Origin: Mucilaginibacter rubeus
Lineage (GTDB): Bacteria > Bacteroidota > Bacteroidia > Sphingobacteriales > Sphingobacteriaceae
Assembly: GCF_014643835.1 (NCBI RefSeq)
Contig: NZ_BMKD01000012.1
Span: forward strand, 25,290 to 89,289
DNA: 64,000 nt
Direction of reading: 5' to 3'
A program made the position numbers and the translations under genes. The notes beneath the pieces were generated by a model, which was not told where the DNA came from, searched no databases, and saw nothing but the letters and a program-made list of their open reading frames with translations. Below, one piece after another: positions 23,222 to 31,538 of the stretch. Each line of letters opens with the position of its first letter. Position 1 is the stretch's first letter.

Positions 23222-24625
23222 TTACTCCAAATTAATTTTCTGGTGCTGATACGGGATCTCAACATGATGGAAACCGTGCGCTTTTATTTTCCCGGCAAAA
23301 TGCTGCTGCACTTCGTACTCGCCGTGAACCAGAAATACGGTTTTTACCAGTGCTGGATCCTGGCAGGCCAGGAAATGGAGGAGGTCGTCATAATCGCCGT
23401 GGGCGCTCATGGATTTGATTGAGCGGACTTCGGCTTTTACCTCATAAATTTCGCCAAAAATATGTACCTCATGATCACCTCTCAATAACCGGCCGCCCAA
23501 CGAATTTGGCTCAGCATAGCCTACCATTAAAATAGTGTTCTTTTGATTATTGATATTGTTTTTAATGTGGTGCTTTACCCGTCCGGCCTCGGCCATGCCC
23601 GATGAGGAAATGATGACACAGGGGCGCGGATCGTTATTCAGCGCCTTTGATTCCTCTACACTTTCAATAAAGCGCAAACCCTTAAATCCAAAAGGATTGG
23701 CATCGGTTTTTAAAACTTCCTGCACGTTTTTATTATAAACCTCGGTGTGGTTCATCAATACTTCGGTTGCTTTTTCTGATAGCGGGCTATCTACATAATA
23801 AGGAACATCCGGCAGGATGCCTTTCAGTTCCAGGCCGTTTAAGGCGTACAGTAATTCCTGCGTACGGCCAACGCTGAATGCCGGGATAATCACCTTGCCA
23901 TTTTTTACTTCGCAGGTTTGTTTAATGATCTCCAGTAGTGACTCTTCAATAGGCCCCAGTTCTTTATGCAGCGAATCGCCATAGGTTGATTCCAGTAAAA
24001 TATAATCAGCCTGCTCAAATGTTTGCGGGTTTTTCAACAGCAGATCGTCATAACGGCCAACATCGCCGCTAAAAGTAATGTGGGTATCCCTGCCGTTTTC
24101 TGTAACGGTAATATGCACTGCCGCGCTGCCCAGAATATGCCCGGCATCCGTAAAATTAAATTTTACGGATGGGGTAATTTCAAACTCTTCGCCATATTCA
24201 ACAATTTTGAACAGGCGAAGGGCCTCCATCACATCTTCTTCGGTGTACAAAGGATTAAGCAGCGGCAAGCCTTTGCGGATGCGGTGTTTGTTACTATACT
24301 CGGTGTCCTGTACCTGGATCTTTGCCGAATCGAGCAGCAGGATGCGTGTAAGGTCCATTGTGGCCGGGGTGCAATAAATGTTTCCCTCAAATCCTTCGGC
24401 AACCAGCCGCGGAATTAAACCACAATGGTCAATATGCGCGTGCGAAAGGATCATGTGCGTTACACCTTTGGGATTAAAGCCAAAATGTTCGTTCATTTCT
24501 TCGGTTTGCTCGCCCAGTCCCTGGAACATGCCGCAGTCTAATAATATGCTGGTACCATCGTTTAAGCGGAGTAAATGCTTGCTGCCGGTTACGTTACGGG
24601 CAGCACCATGGAAGGTTATGTTCAT
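23222..24625 (-). CDS. MBL-fold beta-CASP RNA metallohydrolase
   Basis: 467 residues. Metal ligands are SHAHIDHCG (His62, His64, Asp66, His67), and an N-terminal HGAARNVTGSKHLL matches the YSH1/CPSF73-type bacterial proteins. Beta-CASP features include FSGDVGRYDDLLL (motif 4 Asp), LLESTYGD, IPAFSVGRTQELLYAL, VIISSSGMAEAGRVKHH and MSAHGDYDDLL. Family members cut RNA endo- or exonucleolytically; this one probably takes part in RNA processing in the cytoplasm. It is divergent from the BlaI gene across a 156-bp region holding an operator-like dyad. Confidence 0.92.
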   Translation of the reverse strand: MNITFHGAARNVTGSKHLLRLNDGTSILLDCGMFQGLGEQTEEMNEHFGFNPKGVTHMILSHAHIDHCGLIPRLVAEGFEGNIYCTPATMDLTRILLLDSAKIQVQDTEYSNKHRIRKGLPLLNPLYTEEDVMEALRLFKIVEYGEEFEITPSVKFNFTDAGHILGSAAVHITVTENGRDTHITFSGDVGRYDDLLLKNPQTFEQADYILLESTYGDSLHKELGPIEESLLEIIKQTCEVKNGKVIIPAFSVGRTQELLYALNGLELKGILPDVPYYVDSPLSEKATEVLMNHTEVYNKNVQEVLKTDANPFGFKGLRFIESVEESKALNNDPRPCVIISSSGMAEAGRVKHHIKNNINNQKNTILMVGYAEPNSLGGRLLRGDHEVHIFGEIYEVKAEVRSIKSMSAHGDYDDLLHFLACQDPALVKTVFLVHGEYEVQQHFAGKIKAHGFHHVEIPYQHQKINLE

Positions 24626-24683
24626 GTATAATTAGATGTGATCAACTTAACGAAGATGGTGATTAAAAGTTTAATAAATTAAT

Positions 24684-24699
24684 AACTAAAAATTTAGTT
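24684..24699 (+). promoter_or_regulatory. Candidate BlaI-type operator dyad
   Basis: AACTAAA-AA-TTTAGTT is a 7-bp dyad overlapping the -33 position of the promoter proposed for the blaI-like gene. It is an autoregulatory site by analogy with BlaI/MecI. Confidence 0.5.
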
Positions 24700-24728
24700 G
24701 CAAATATAAAATACATCCCTTACCTTAG
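24698..24728 (+). promoter_or_regulatory. Candidate promoter of the BlaI/M56 operon
   Basis: TTG (24698-24700), 20 bases, then TACCTTAG (one mismatch to TAnnTTTG). The preceding dyad overlaps the -33 element. Confidence 0.45.
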
Positions 24729-24781
24729 TTTGACCAATTAAACACATTAATACACGAGGTATTAATATTTAAAGTACGCAC

Positions 24782-25153
24782 ATGGAAATTAAAGAGTTAA
24801 CCCGCGCCGAAGAGCAGATTATGCAAGTGCTCTGGCAATTAAAAAAAGGGTATGTTAAAGACGTTATCGAACAGTTACCTGAGCCCAAGCCAGCTTACAA
24901 TACGGTATCGACAATTATCCGGATCCTGGAAACAAAAGGTTTTGTTGGGCATGAAGCGTTTGGTAAAAGTCATGAGTATCACCCGGTAATCAGCAAGGAG
25001 CAATACCAGAATTTTGCTGCCGACAAATTACTGAGCGGTTATTTTGACAACTCTGTTAACCGTATGTTTTCATTTTTTGTAAAGAAAGAAAAGATCGACC
25101 TGAAAGAGGCCGATGAGATCATGAAACTGATTGAAAAATTAAAAGAAAAATAG
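24782..25153 (+). CDS. BlaI/MecI/CopY-family transcriptional repressor
   Basis: 123 residues. The winged helix is visible in ELTRAEEQIMQVLWQLKKGYVKDVIEQLPE..AYNTVSTIIRILETKGFVGHE (about 5-60), and the C-terminal dimerisation helices run to IMKLIEKLKEK. In the paradigm the repressor is cleaved after a membrane M56 protease senses a signal. The partner M56 gene begins 2 bases after the stop, and a dyad overlaps the promoter. No beta-lactamase gene is adjacent, so the signal need not be a beta-lactam. Confidence 0.95.
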   Translation: MEIKELTRAEEQIMQVLWQLKKGYVKDVIEQLPEPKPAYNTVSTIIRILETKGFVGHEAFGKSHEYHPVISKEQYQNFAADKLLSGYFDNSVNRMFSFFVKKEKIDLKEADEIMKLIEKLKEK

Positions 25154-25155
25154 TT

Positions 25156-27174
25156 ATGAGCTGGTGGCAATATTTATTACTGGTAAACATATACCTGTTG
25201 CTGTTTTACGGGTTTTATGTGCTGTTGCTTCGTAAAGAAACCTTTTTTCAGCTTAACAGGCTTTACCTGGTAAGTGCCGCTTTACTATCATTTATGATAC
25301 CCGTTATCCAGGCCAATTGGGTGCAAAATCTATTTATTACCCAGCAGGTAAAGTATACCCTGTACAGTAGCCCGGTATTGGTTTATCACTTTAAACCTAT
25401 TGAAGAATCGCCTATTAGTATAGGGGAGGTGTTGTTTATTATATATGCGGCGGGTATCGTTTTTTTATCGCTCAGATTGATCTGGCAGTTGTTTAAGCTA
25501 AAAAAGGTGATTAGTCAGCCGCAATCACAGGTATCCTATTCCTTTTTCAAAACCGTGAAATTAAATGCCGATGGGGAGGCCAATGAAGCTATTGCCACGC
25601 ATGAGGATGTACATGCCAAACAATGGCATTCGGCCGATGTGTTGCTGGTTGAACTGGTGATGATCATTAACTGGTTTAACCCGATTGTTTATTTCTATCG
25701 TCGGGCGATCAAGCATATTCACGAATTTATAGCCGACAGGCATGCTGTTGAAGCCGGTACTGATAAGGCCGATTATGCCATGCTGCTTTTAAGCCAAACA
25801 TTCAATACGCCTTCACACAACTTGGTTAATTCATTTTTTAACAAAAGTTTGTTGAAAGAACGTATTATCATGTTGCAAAAAAATAAATCGCACCGCATAA
25901 CGCTTATTAAATACGGACTGTCGGCCCCTCTGTTTATTTTGATGATGGTACTGTCATCAGCTACAATTAATAATAGTGATACCATTGCGGTCATCAACAC
26001 TAAGGCCGATAAAGTTTTCTCGACGCCGGCCAGTAAAGTGGCGGAGATTACTATTGATGAGCCTCTTAAACTTGAAAGGCCGGTTGTAGCAGCTGATACC
26101 TCACCGGTATATACTGCGGTTGCCCGTTTGCCCGAGTTTCCGGGCGGGCTGGGGGCTTTTGGTAAATTTTTATCTACCAATATAAAATACCCTGCAACAG
26201 CCCGAGAACAAAAGATCCAGGGAAGGGTGATCATAACCTTTGTTGTTGAAAAGGATGGCACGCTTTCAAATGAAAGGATTGTAAAGGGTATTACGGATGA
26301 TCTGAATAACGAAGCATTAAGGGTGATAAAACTATCGCCTAACTGGAAGCCCGGTATGCAGGGAAATCGTACGGTAAGGACTCAATATTCAGTGCCTATC
26401 AGTTTTACACTTGCTCCCAGCGATGATACGACAAAGACTACTGCACCTGTAACATTCTCAATAGCTTCGGCTCAATCAGGTTCTGATCCGGTATTTACAT
26501 CAGTTGAGCAGGTGCCTGAGTTTAAGGGTGGGTTGGAAGCATTTGGAAAGTTCCTGATGACTAACCTGAGGTATCCCAAAGCCGCCCGTGATAATAATGT
26601 TCAGGGCAGGGTGGTCATAACTTTTGTTGTTGAAAAAGATGGGTCGTTATCAAACATGAAGGTTGTAAGAGGGATAGGCTCAGGTTGCGACGAAGAAGCT
26701 TTAAGAGTGCTTAGTATATCGCCGGCCTGGAAACCTGGAATTCAGAATGGCAAGCCGGTGAAAGTACAGTATTCTGTGCCGATAAGCTTTACACTGGCCG
26801 ATGATAAATCTGCAAAGCCAGGCGAAAATAAAACCGGGGATGTTGTAAATCCATCTAACACTAATCGGCTAATATATGCCGGTCGGTTGGTTATTGATAC
26901 TGCAAAAAAGTCAAATATAATTCTTCGCGATGGGCTCAAATACTCTAATCAGCCATTATTGATAGTTGATGGCAAAGCTCAGACAACAGATGAGATTATG
27001 CATCAACTTAATCCGGATTATATCGCCAGCATATCTGTTTTGAAAGATAAAAACGCAACTGCCATTTATGGTGAGCGGGGCGCAAACGGTGTTATACTGA
27101 TCACTACCAAGGCAGAAGCAAAAAGGAAAGCCACTGAAGGGACTATCAAAGGATCTGTAATAAAGAGCAATTGA
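25156..27174 (+). CDS. BlaR1-like M56 peptidase fused to two TonB C-terminal domains and a plug-like domain
   Basis: 672 residues. Membrane helices lie at about 6-24, 35-52 and 93-112, then the zinc protease motif THEDVHAKQWH (HExxH at 149-153), and another helix at about 254-272. Two TonB C-terminal repeats follow (about 320-405 and 445-530, each with GRVxITFVVEKDG and QYSVPISFTL). The end, LIVDGKAQTTDEIMHQLNPDYIASISVLKDKNATAIYGERGANGVILITTK, resembles the plug segment of SusC/TonB-dependent receptors. The M56 domain should transmit an envelope signal to the BlaI repressor encoded just upstream. The TonB/plug tail suggests contact with an outer-membrane receptor; this is inference. Confidence 0.9.
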   Translation: MSWWQYLLLVNIYLLLFYGFYVLLLRKETFFQLNRLYLVSAALLSFMIPVIQANWVQNLFITQQVKYTLYSSPVLVYHFKPIEESPISIGEVLFIIYAAGIVFLSLRLIWQLFKLKKVISQPQSQVSYSFFKTVKLNADGEANEAIATHEDVHAKQWHSADVLLVELVMIINWFNPIVYFYRRAIKHIHEFIADRHAVEAGTDKADYAMLLLSQTFNTPSHNLVNSFFNKSLLKERIIMLQKNKSHRITLIKYGLSAPLFILMMVLSSATINNSDTIAVINTKADKVFSTPASKVAEITIDEPLKLERPVVAADTSPVYTAVARLPEFPGGLGAFGKFLSTNIKYPATAREQKIQGRVIITFVVEKDGTLSNERIVKGITDDLNNEALRVIKLSPNWKPGMQGNRTVRTQYSVPISFTLAPSDDTTKTTAPVTFSIASAQSGSDPVFTSVEQVPEFKGGLEAFGKFLMTNLRYPKAARDNNVQGRVVITFVVEKDGSLSNMKVVRGIGSGCDEEALRVLSISPAWKPGIQNGKPVKVQYSVPISFTLADDKSAKPGENKTGDVVNPSNTNRLIYAGRLVIDTAKKSNIILRDGLKYSNQPLLIVDGKAQTTDEIMHQLNPDYIASISVLKDKNATAIYGERGANGVILITTKAEAKRKATEGTIKGSVIKSN

Positions 27175-27203
27175 TGTGAACAGCATATTGATTATGATCG
27201 CCT

Positions 27204-27247
27204 AAGGCAGAACAGGTTTTCTCATGCGGGGAAACCTGTTCTGCTTT
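27204..27247 (+). terminator. Terminator of the BlaI/M56 operon
   Basis: GCAGAACAGGTTT (27207-27219) and AAACCTGTTCTGC (27232-27244) form a perfect 13-bp stem that can extend by AAG/CTT-like pairs, with TTTAAA after it. Confidence 0.75.
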
Positions 27248-27360
27248 AAACCGAAAGATGAAAAGCTACGTAAAACTGTTAAATTAGTCGCATGAAATGT
27301 AACCACTAATTACCGTCCCCTTCTTTTTTTGCACGCGGATATCTTCCCTTTGAAATTGGA

Positions 27361-27379
27361 GGATAAAACTATTGAAATG
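27361..27379 (+). promoter_or_regulatory. Second copy of the TAAAACTATTGAAATG motif
   Basis: 18 of 19 bases identical to 4691-4709. No start codon follows closely; the next gene begins at 27617. Confidence 0.3.
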
Positions 27380-27569
27380 ATAAAAACAGTTTAAGGATCG
27401 GTATTAGCAAGTACCAGGTATCGATTTTAACCACTGCGTTATCCTTAACTGCGAGTTGATTGTCACACAGATAAGTATTTATTCAATAATATATATATTC
27501 AGGTACCGGCTGGCCGCGATGGTGTTATCTATGTTATTATTGCCCAAAATCTCCTTTGATATTATTTAT

Positions 27570-27577
27570 TAACTTTG
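27570..27577 (+). promoter_or_regulatory. Candidate -7 element TAACTTTG
   Basis: Matches TAnnTTTG 40 bases before the methyltransferase start; no good -33 TTG at the expected distance. Confidence 0.35.
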
Positions 27578-27616
27578 TGCCTGCAAAGCATAGCCTTATA
27601 TTCTCTGTAATCTGTA

Positions 27617-28384
27617 ATGACTGAAAATCCGAACCGCGAAAATGTTGTGTCTTATTATGACGAGCACGTTAAAAACAAGCTTAATGATTATATTGTAGTT
27701 AACCCCCGTATTGAGTTTGGTTGGGAAACCATTAAACGTTTTACGCCGTCAACACCGGCCCGCATTTTGGAAGTAGGTTGTGGTATGGGCAATATCTGTT
27801 CGCGGATGCGTAAATACTGGCCCGATGCCGTTATTACTGGAATTGATATCAGCACAATGTCTATTCAGATTGCTCAAAAGCTTTTTGGCGACAGCAAGCT
27901 CAATTTTAAGGAAAGCATCCTTACCCCCGATACCTTTAATGAACAGTTTGATCTGATTGTTTTTATGGATGTGTATGAACATATAGCTGTTACAGACAGG
28001 CCTGCTGTTCATGCCGCGCTTGCAAAAATATTACGCAATAAAGGCCGCATTGTTTTAACGGTCCCTACACCGGCTAACTTAAAATGGTCGTTAGTTAATA
28101 AGCCCGAAACCATGCAGCCTGTTGATGAGCATATATCTTTTGAGGTTATTGGTAAATTGGCTGCAGATACCGGTACCGAGGTAATCCTGTACGAACTCAA
28201 AAACGTGTGGAACGTAGGCGATTATGCACACATCGTATTGGAAAAAAATGACGATTTCGAAGCCGCGTTCTTTCATCCAAAACCGGTAACCGCGTCACAA
28301 CGCAGCCGAAGGATCTTTAATAAGGCGATGTATAAAATGGGCAGTTTCTTCCGCCGGTATTATGTCCGTAAAAAGTTAGGTTGA
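27617..28384 (+). CDS. Class I SAM-dependent methyltransferase (surface-polysaccharide cluster)
   Basis: 255 residues. Motif I ILEVGCGMGNICSRM (about 53-67) is followed by VITGIDISTMSI (about 74-85) and FDLIVFMDVYEHI (about 113-125). The C-terminus is basic (RSRRIFNKAMYKMGSFFRRYYVRKK), perhaps for membrane or partner association. It begins a three-gene set with a GT4 glycosyltransferase (1 base gap) and a flippase, so it probably methylates a sugar or a lipid-linked glycan. The exact acceptor is unknown. Confidence 0.88.
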   Translation: MTENPNRENVVSYYDEHVKNKLNDYIVVNPRIEFGWETIKRFTPSTPARILEVGCGMGNICSRMRKYWPDAVITGIDISTMSIQIAQKLFGDSKLNFKESILTPDTFNEQFDLIVFMDVYEHIAVTDRPAVHAALAKILRNKGRIVLTVPTPANLKWSLVNKPETMQPVDEHISFEVIGKLAADTGTEVILYELKNVWNVGDYAHIVLEKNDDFEAAFFHPKPVTASQRSRRIFNKAMYKMGSFFRRYYVRKKLG

Positions 28385-28385
28385 A

Positions 28386-29522
28386 ATGAGCCAGGCGTAT
28401 AATTTATGCATCATAAAGCCCAATAAGTCTGCTTTTTCCGAGACCTTTATACAAGCGCATATTGATGGCCTGGCTGGTAATAAAAAAGTTTTATACGGCG
28501 GCGCCTTTCCTGTTTATGATCATGAAGGTAAAACCCTGATCCGCTCAAAACTGGGCTTGCTGAGTTATCTCATCCAAAAAAGAATCTTTAAGAGGAAAAA
28601 TATCAAGGTACGTACCTGCGCCTTGTATAAATATTTAAAAGAGCATAAAATAGATGCTGTATTTGCTGAATATGGCATGGTTGGCGCATCTGTTACTGAA
28701 GCTTGTAAATTAGCCGGAGTTCCCCTGATTATTCATTTTCATGGAGCCGATGTTTATCATCGCGATACAGTTGCTGAGTATGCCGAACTTTACCAGGATG
28801 CATTTAAGTACGCGAGTGCCTTTATTGCTGTATCGGTAGATATGGCTGCTACTTTGAAAGAAATGGGGGCTCCTGCCGATAAAGTGTTTACCGCTTCATG
28901 CGGAGTGGATACTGCTGCTTTCCCTTTACTTGATACATCAGCCTCCACTAAAGATTTTTTATTCGTAGGGCGTTTTGTTGAAAAGAAATCTCCTCAATCC
29001 TTAATTAAGGCTTTTAAAATTTTACAGGAAAAACACCCCGATGCCGGGCTGTGGATGGTTGGGGGCGGACCGCTGTTTGATGAAACCCGGGAGCTGATTG
29101 CCGATCTTGGGCTTAATGAGCAGGTTACGCTTACCGGGGTATTAAAGCCTGAAGAAATACGCACGTTAATGAAAACCATGCGGGCATTTGTACAACACTC
29201 GGTTACAGCGGCCAATGGCGACAAAGAAGGTACCCCGGTTACCGTGCTCGAAGCATCGTCATCAGGTTTGCCGGTAGTTTCAACCCGCCATTCGGGAATC
29301 AAGGAAGCTGTTATTGATGGCGAGACAGGCTTTTTGGTTGATGAATACAATATAGCCGGAATGGCCGAAAGAATGAGCATCCTTGCGGAATCGGTTGAAT
29401 TATCCGTGCAAATGGGTAAAGCGGCGCGGAACCACATGATTAATAATTATGATATTCACATGCGCATCGCTTTGCTTGATCATATTATCCAAAGCAGCAT
29501 CAGCAATAACAAAATTAAATGA
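28386..29522 (+). CDS. Glycosyltransferase family 4 protein
   Basis: 378 residues, GT-B fold. The N-terminal domain has FSETFIQAHIDGLAG and LIIHFHGADVYHRD. The C-terminal domain has the nucleotide-sugar-binding region FLFVGRFVEKKSPQSLIKAF (about 180-200) and the EX7E-type motif VLEASSSGLPVVSTRHSGIKEAVIDGETGFLV (about 288-319). It transfers a sugar from an activated donor to a lipid-linked or polysaccharide acceptor at the cytoplasmic face. It overlaps the flippase gene by 4 bases and is coupled to the methyltransferase. Confidence 0.92.
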   Translation: MSQAYNLCIIKPNKSAFSETFIQAHIDGLAGNKKVLYGGAFPVYDHEGKTLIRSKLGLLSYLIQKRIFKRKNIKVRTCALYKYLKEHKIDAVFAEYGMVGASVTEACKLAGVPLIIHFHGADVYHRDTVAEYAELYQDAFKYASAFIAVSVDMAATLKEMGAPADKVFTASCGVDTAAFPLLDTSASTKDFLFVGRFVEKKSPQSLIKAFKILQEKHPDAGLWMVGGGPLFDETRELIADLGLNEQVTLTGVLKPEEIRTLMKTMRAFVQHSVTAANGDKEGTPVTVLEASSSGLPVVSTRHSGIKEAVIDGETGFLVDEYNIAGMAERMSILAESVELSVQMGKAARNHMINNYDIHMRIALLDHIIQSSISNNKIK

Positions 29523-31003
29523 ACCTATTACAAAAACAGGGATTTTTTAACAGCCTCATATTGTATGCGGGAGTTGCTTTAGGTTTCTTTAACCTTATCA
29601 TTCTTTTTCAGCGGATCCTTACCACAGAAGAGATCGGTTTTTTTATTTTAATGGGGACTATATCGCTGCTTTATGCACAGTTTGCAGGATTAGGTATTGG
29701 TAATATCATTCTTAAATATTTCCCTTACTATCGCAGCGACGATAAAAAACATGGCGGTTTCGCATCTTTTGTTACTGTTTGGAGCCTGATAGGTTTTGCG
29801 ATCTTCACGGTGCTTTTTGTAGTTTTTAAGGATTTTATTATTAGTTACTATAAGAATAAGAATGGAGCTCCGCTACTGATCAGGTATTTCTATTACCTTA
29901 TTCCTTTGTCATTTTTTACGCTGGTATTTTCTGTTCTGGAAAACCTGGCGCTTACGGTATTTAAAAATGTACTTTCTTCCTTTTTGCGCGAAGTAGGGTT
30001 ACGTTTGTTCACAACTGCGGGCGTTTTGCTCATAGCCATTAAGCTGGTTGATTATCATGTTTTTTTGATGATATATATAACAGCTAACCTGGTGGCTGTA
30101 TTGGTGTTGCTTGCCTATATTAGCAAAGGCCGGCACTTTAAGTTTTCGACTGTTGGTGCTCAGCTGCTAAGCGAAAGAAAAACGTTTTTGAGCTATGGCA
30201 TTTTTACGGTATTAAGTGGCAGCTCCTTTGTAATGATCCAGAACCTTGATACCCTGATGCTGAGCATGCTTACCAAAGAGTCATTTAGTTATGTAGGTAT
30301 TTATGGTACGTTTTTCGCCATTGCGGTAGTGATAAGTTTACCGGCCAAGGCATTGAGCCGCACCTCACTGCAGATCATAGCCCAGTCATGGGTTACTAAT
30401 GATCTGGCCAAGATTGGTAAAATTTATTACAAAACATCAGTAGTACAAATGCTTATCGGCTGCCTGCTTTTCATAGGCTTGGTTATTAACAGGTCGTTTA
30501 TTATAATGTTGTTACATAAACCTGAGTACGCCAATTATTTCAATGTATTTATTATAGTGGGCGTGGCCTTTCTGGTTGATATGACAGGAGGGTTAAATGG
30601 CTACATCATGAATGTGTCTAAATATTACAAGCTTACCACTGTTTTTATTGTTTCGGGGGTGGTTTTTTGTGTGCTGTCAAATTTGGTCCTGATACCTATG
30701 TTAGGCATGATGGGTGCTGCCTTATCATACCTGATCACCATGTTTGTACTAAACTTTGCTTATTGGCTGTTTGTTAAAATTAAGTTTAACCTGCAGCCTC
30801 TTGCAATGGCACACGTATATATATTATTGATCTTTACGGTTTGCCTGCTTATCGGGCTTTATCTTCCGTCATTAAAGAATGTATTTGCAGATATGATTTA
30901 CAGATCGGTTATCGTGGGCGTGGTGTACGTGTTTTTGGCATATATTTTAAAAATTTCAGAAGATATTAATATAGTATTTGATCGCATCCTGAAAAAGGTA
31001 TGA
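29519..31003 (+). CDS. Polysaccharide flippase (Wzx/MATE-type oligosaccharide exporter)
   Basis: 494 residues, almost wholly hydrophobic, with about 14 predicted transmembrane helices. These are seen from LILYAGVALGFFNLIILFQ through GMMGAALSYLITMFVLNFAYWLFV to VIVGVVYVFLAYIL. The helix layout and length match the polysaccharide biosynthesis/Wzx superfamily that flips lipid-linked glycans across the inner membrane. The start codon overlaps the GT4 stop (ATGA). No polymerase or chain-length regulator is visible next to it, so the glycan pathway must be completed elsewhere. Confidence 0.9.
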   Translation: MNLLQKQGFFNSLILYAGVALGFFNLIILFQRILTTEEIGFFILMGTISLLYAQFAGLGIGNIILKYFPYYRSDDKKHGGFASFVTVWSLIGFAIFTVLFVVFKDFIISYYKNKNGAPLLIRYFYYLIPLSFFTLVFSVLENLALTVFKNVLSSFLREVGLRLFTTAGVLLIAIKLVDYHVFLMIYITANLVAVLVLLAYISKGRHFKFSTVGAQLLSERKTFLSYGIFTVLSGSSFVMIQNLDTLMLSMLTKESFSYVGIYGTFFAIAVVISLPAKALSRTSLQIIAQSWVTNDLAKIGKIYYKTSVVQMLIGCLLFIGLVINRSFIIMLLHKPEYANYFNVFIIVGVAFLVDMTGGLNGYIMNVSKYYKLTTVFIVSGVVFCVLSNLVLIPMLGMMGAALSYLITMFVLNFAYWLFVKIKFNLQPLAMAHVYILLIFTVCLLIGLYLPSLKNVFADMIYRSVIVGVVYVFLAYILKISEDINIVFDRILKKV

Positions 31004-31538
31004 GTTAAGTTATATTAATTGCTATAGTATTCCAGGCCTTTATATAGTTTTATTGCCGCCGCGTTCACAATAATATTGCCGTTTATGTTATTAGCCGGGC
31101 TGCATTTACCGTTTATGCTTAATTAAATAAAACCGCTACCGGCGCAGGTTGCCCTTCATCAGGCCCTTATCCAATGTGTTTCCTGTAAATTGGGGCTATT
31201 AATAATTCATAGTTTTTCACATCATACACTAAACTGATACGGGTTTGCACTCACCTTTAAAAGGTAAAATTTGTAACAGCTTCAATTGCAGTAAAGCTTA
31301 GTTTGAAATTTTTTGATAATGTGAACATTATAATTAATTATATCGTAGAAGGGCTTAGGATACCGTTGTAATATAACGTTATTAATAAACCTGGATTAAC
31401 AATAAAATAATTAATTAACATAACTGATTGGGTCAACTTAACGCTGGTTGGCGTTGAAACCGTTTGATTAGTGATTAAATATTTTGAAAGTTTAGTAATA
31501 TGAAAGATAATTATTATCATTATCCGTTAATTTAAGCT
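31004..31538. other. Long AT-rich intergenic region before the T9SS operon
   Basis: 535 bases without a supported gene. A weak direct repeat (TTGCCGTTTATG / TTTACCGTTTATG) lies near 31076-31118. TTTG (31270-31273) followed at 24 bases by TTAGTTTG is a poor promoter candidate. I see no convincing terminator after the flippase. It could include a long 5' leader for the adhesin operon. Confidence 0.5.

Larger units (their letters stand above)
27175..27616. other. Intergenic stretch: terminator, motif copy, promoter
   Basis: 442 bases without a supported gene. It contains the terminator at 27204-27247, a copy of the leader motif at 27361-27379, and a TAnnTTTG element at 27570-27577. The rest shows nothing I recognise. 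Confidence 0.55.

Noticed and set aside
24782-27174. A beta-lactam resistance operon
   Set aside because: BlaI/M56 pair is present but no beta-lactamase or PBP gene is adjacent.
31004-31538. CRISPR or tandem array in the long intergenic region
   Set aside because: No regularly spaced repeats; only a weak two-copy direct repeat.
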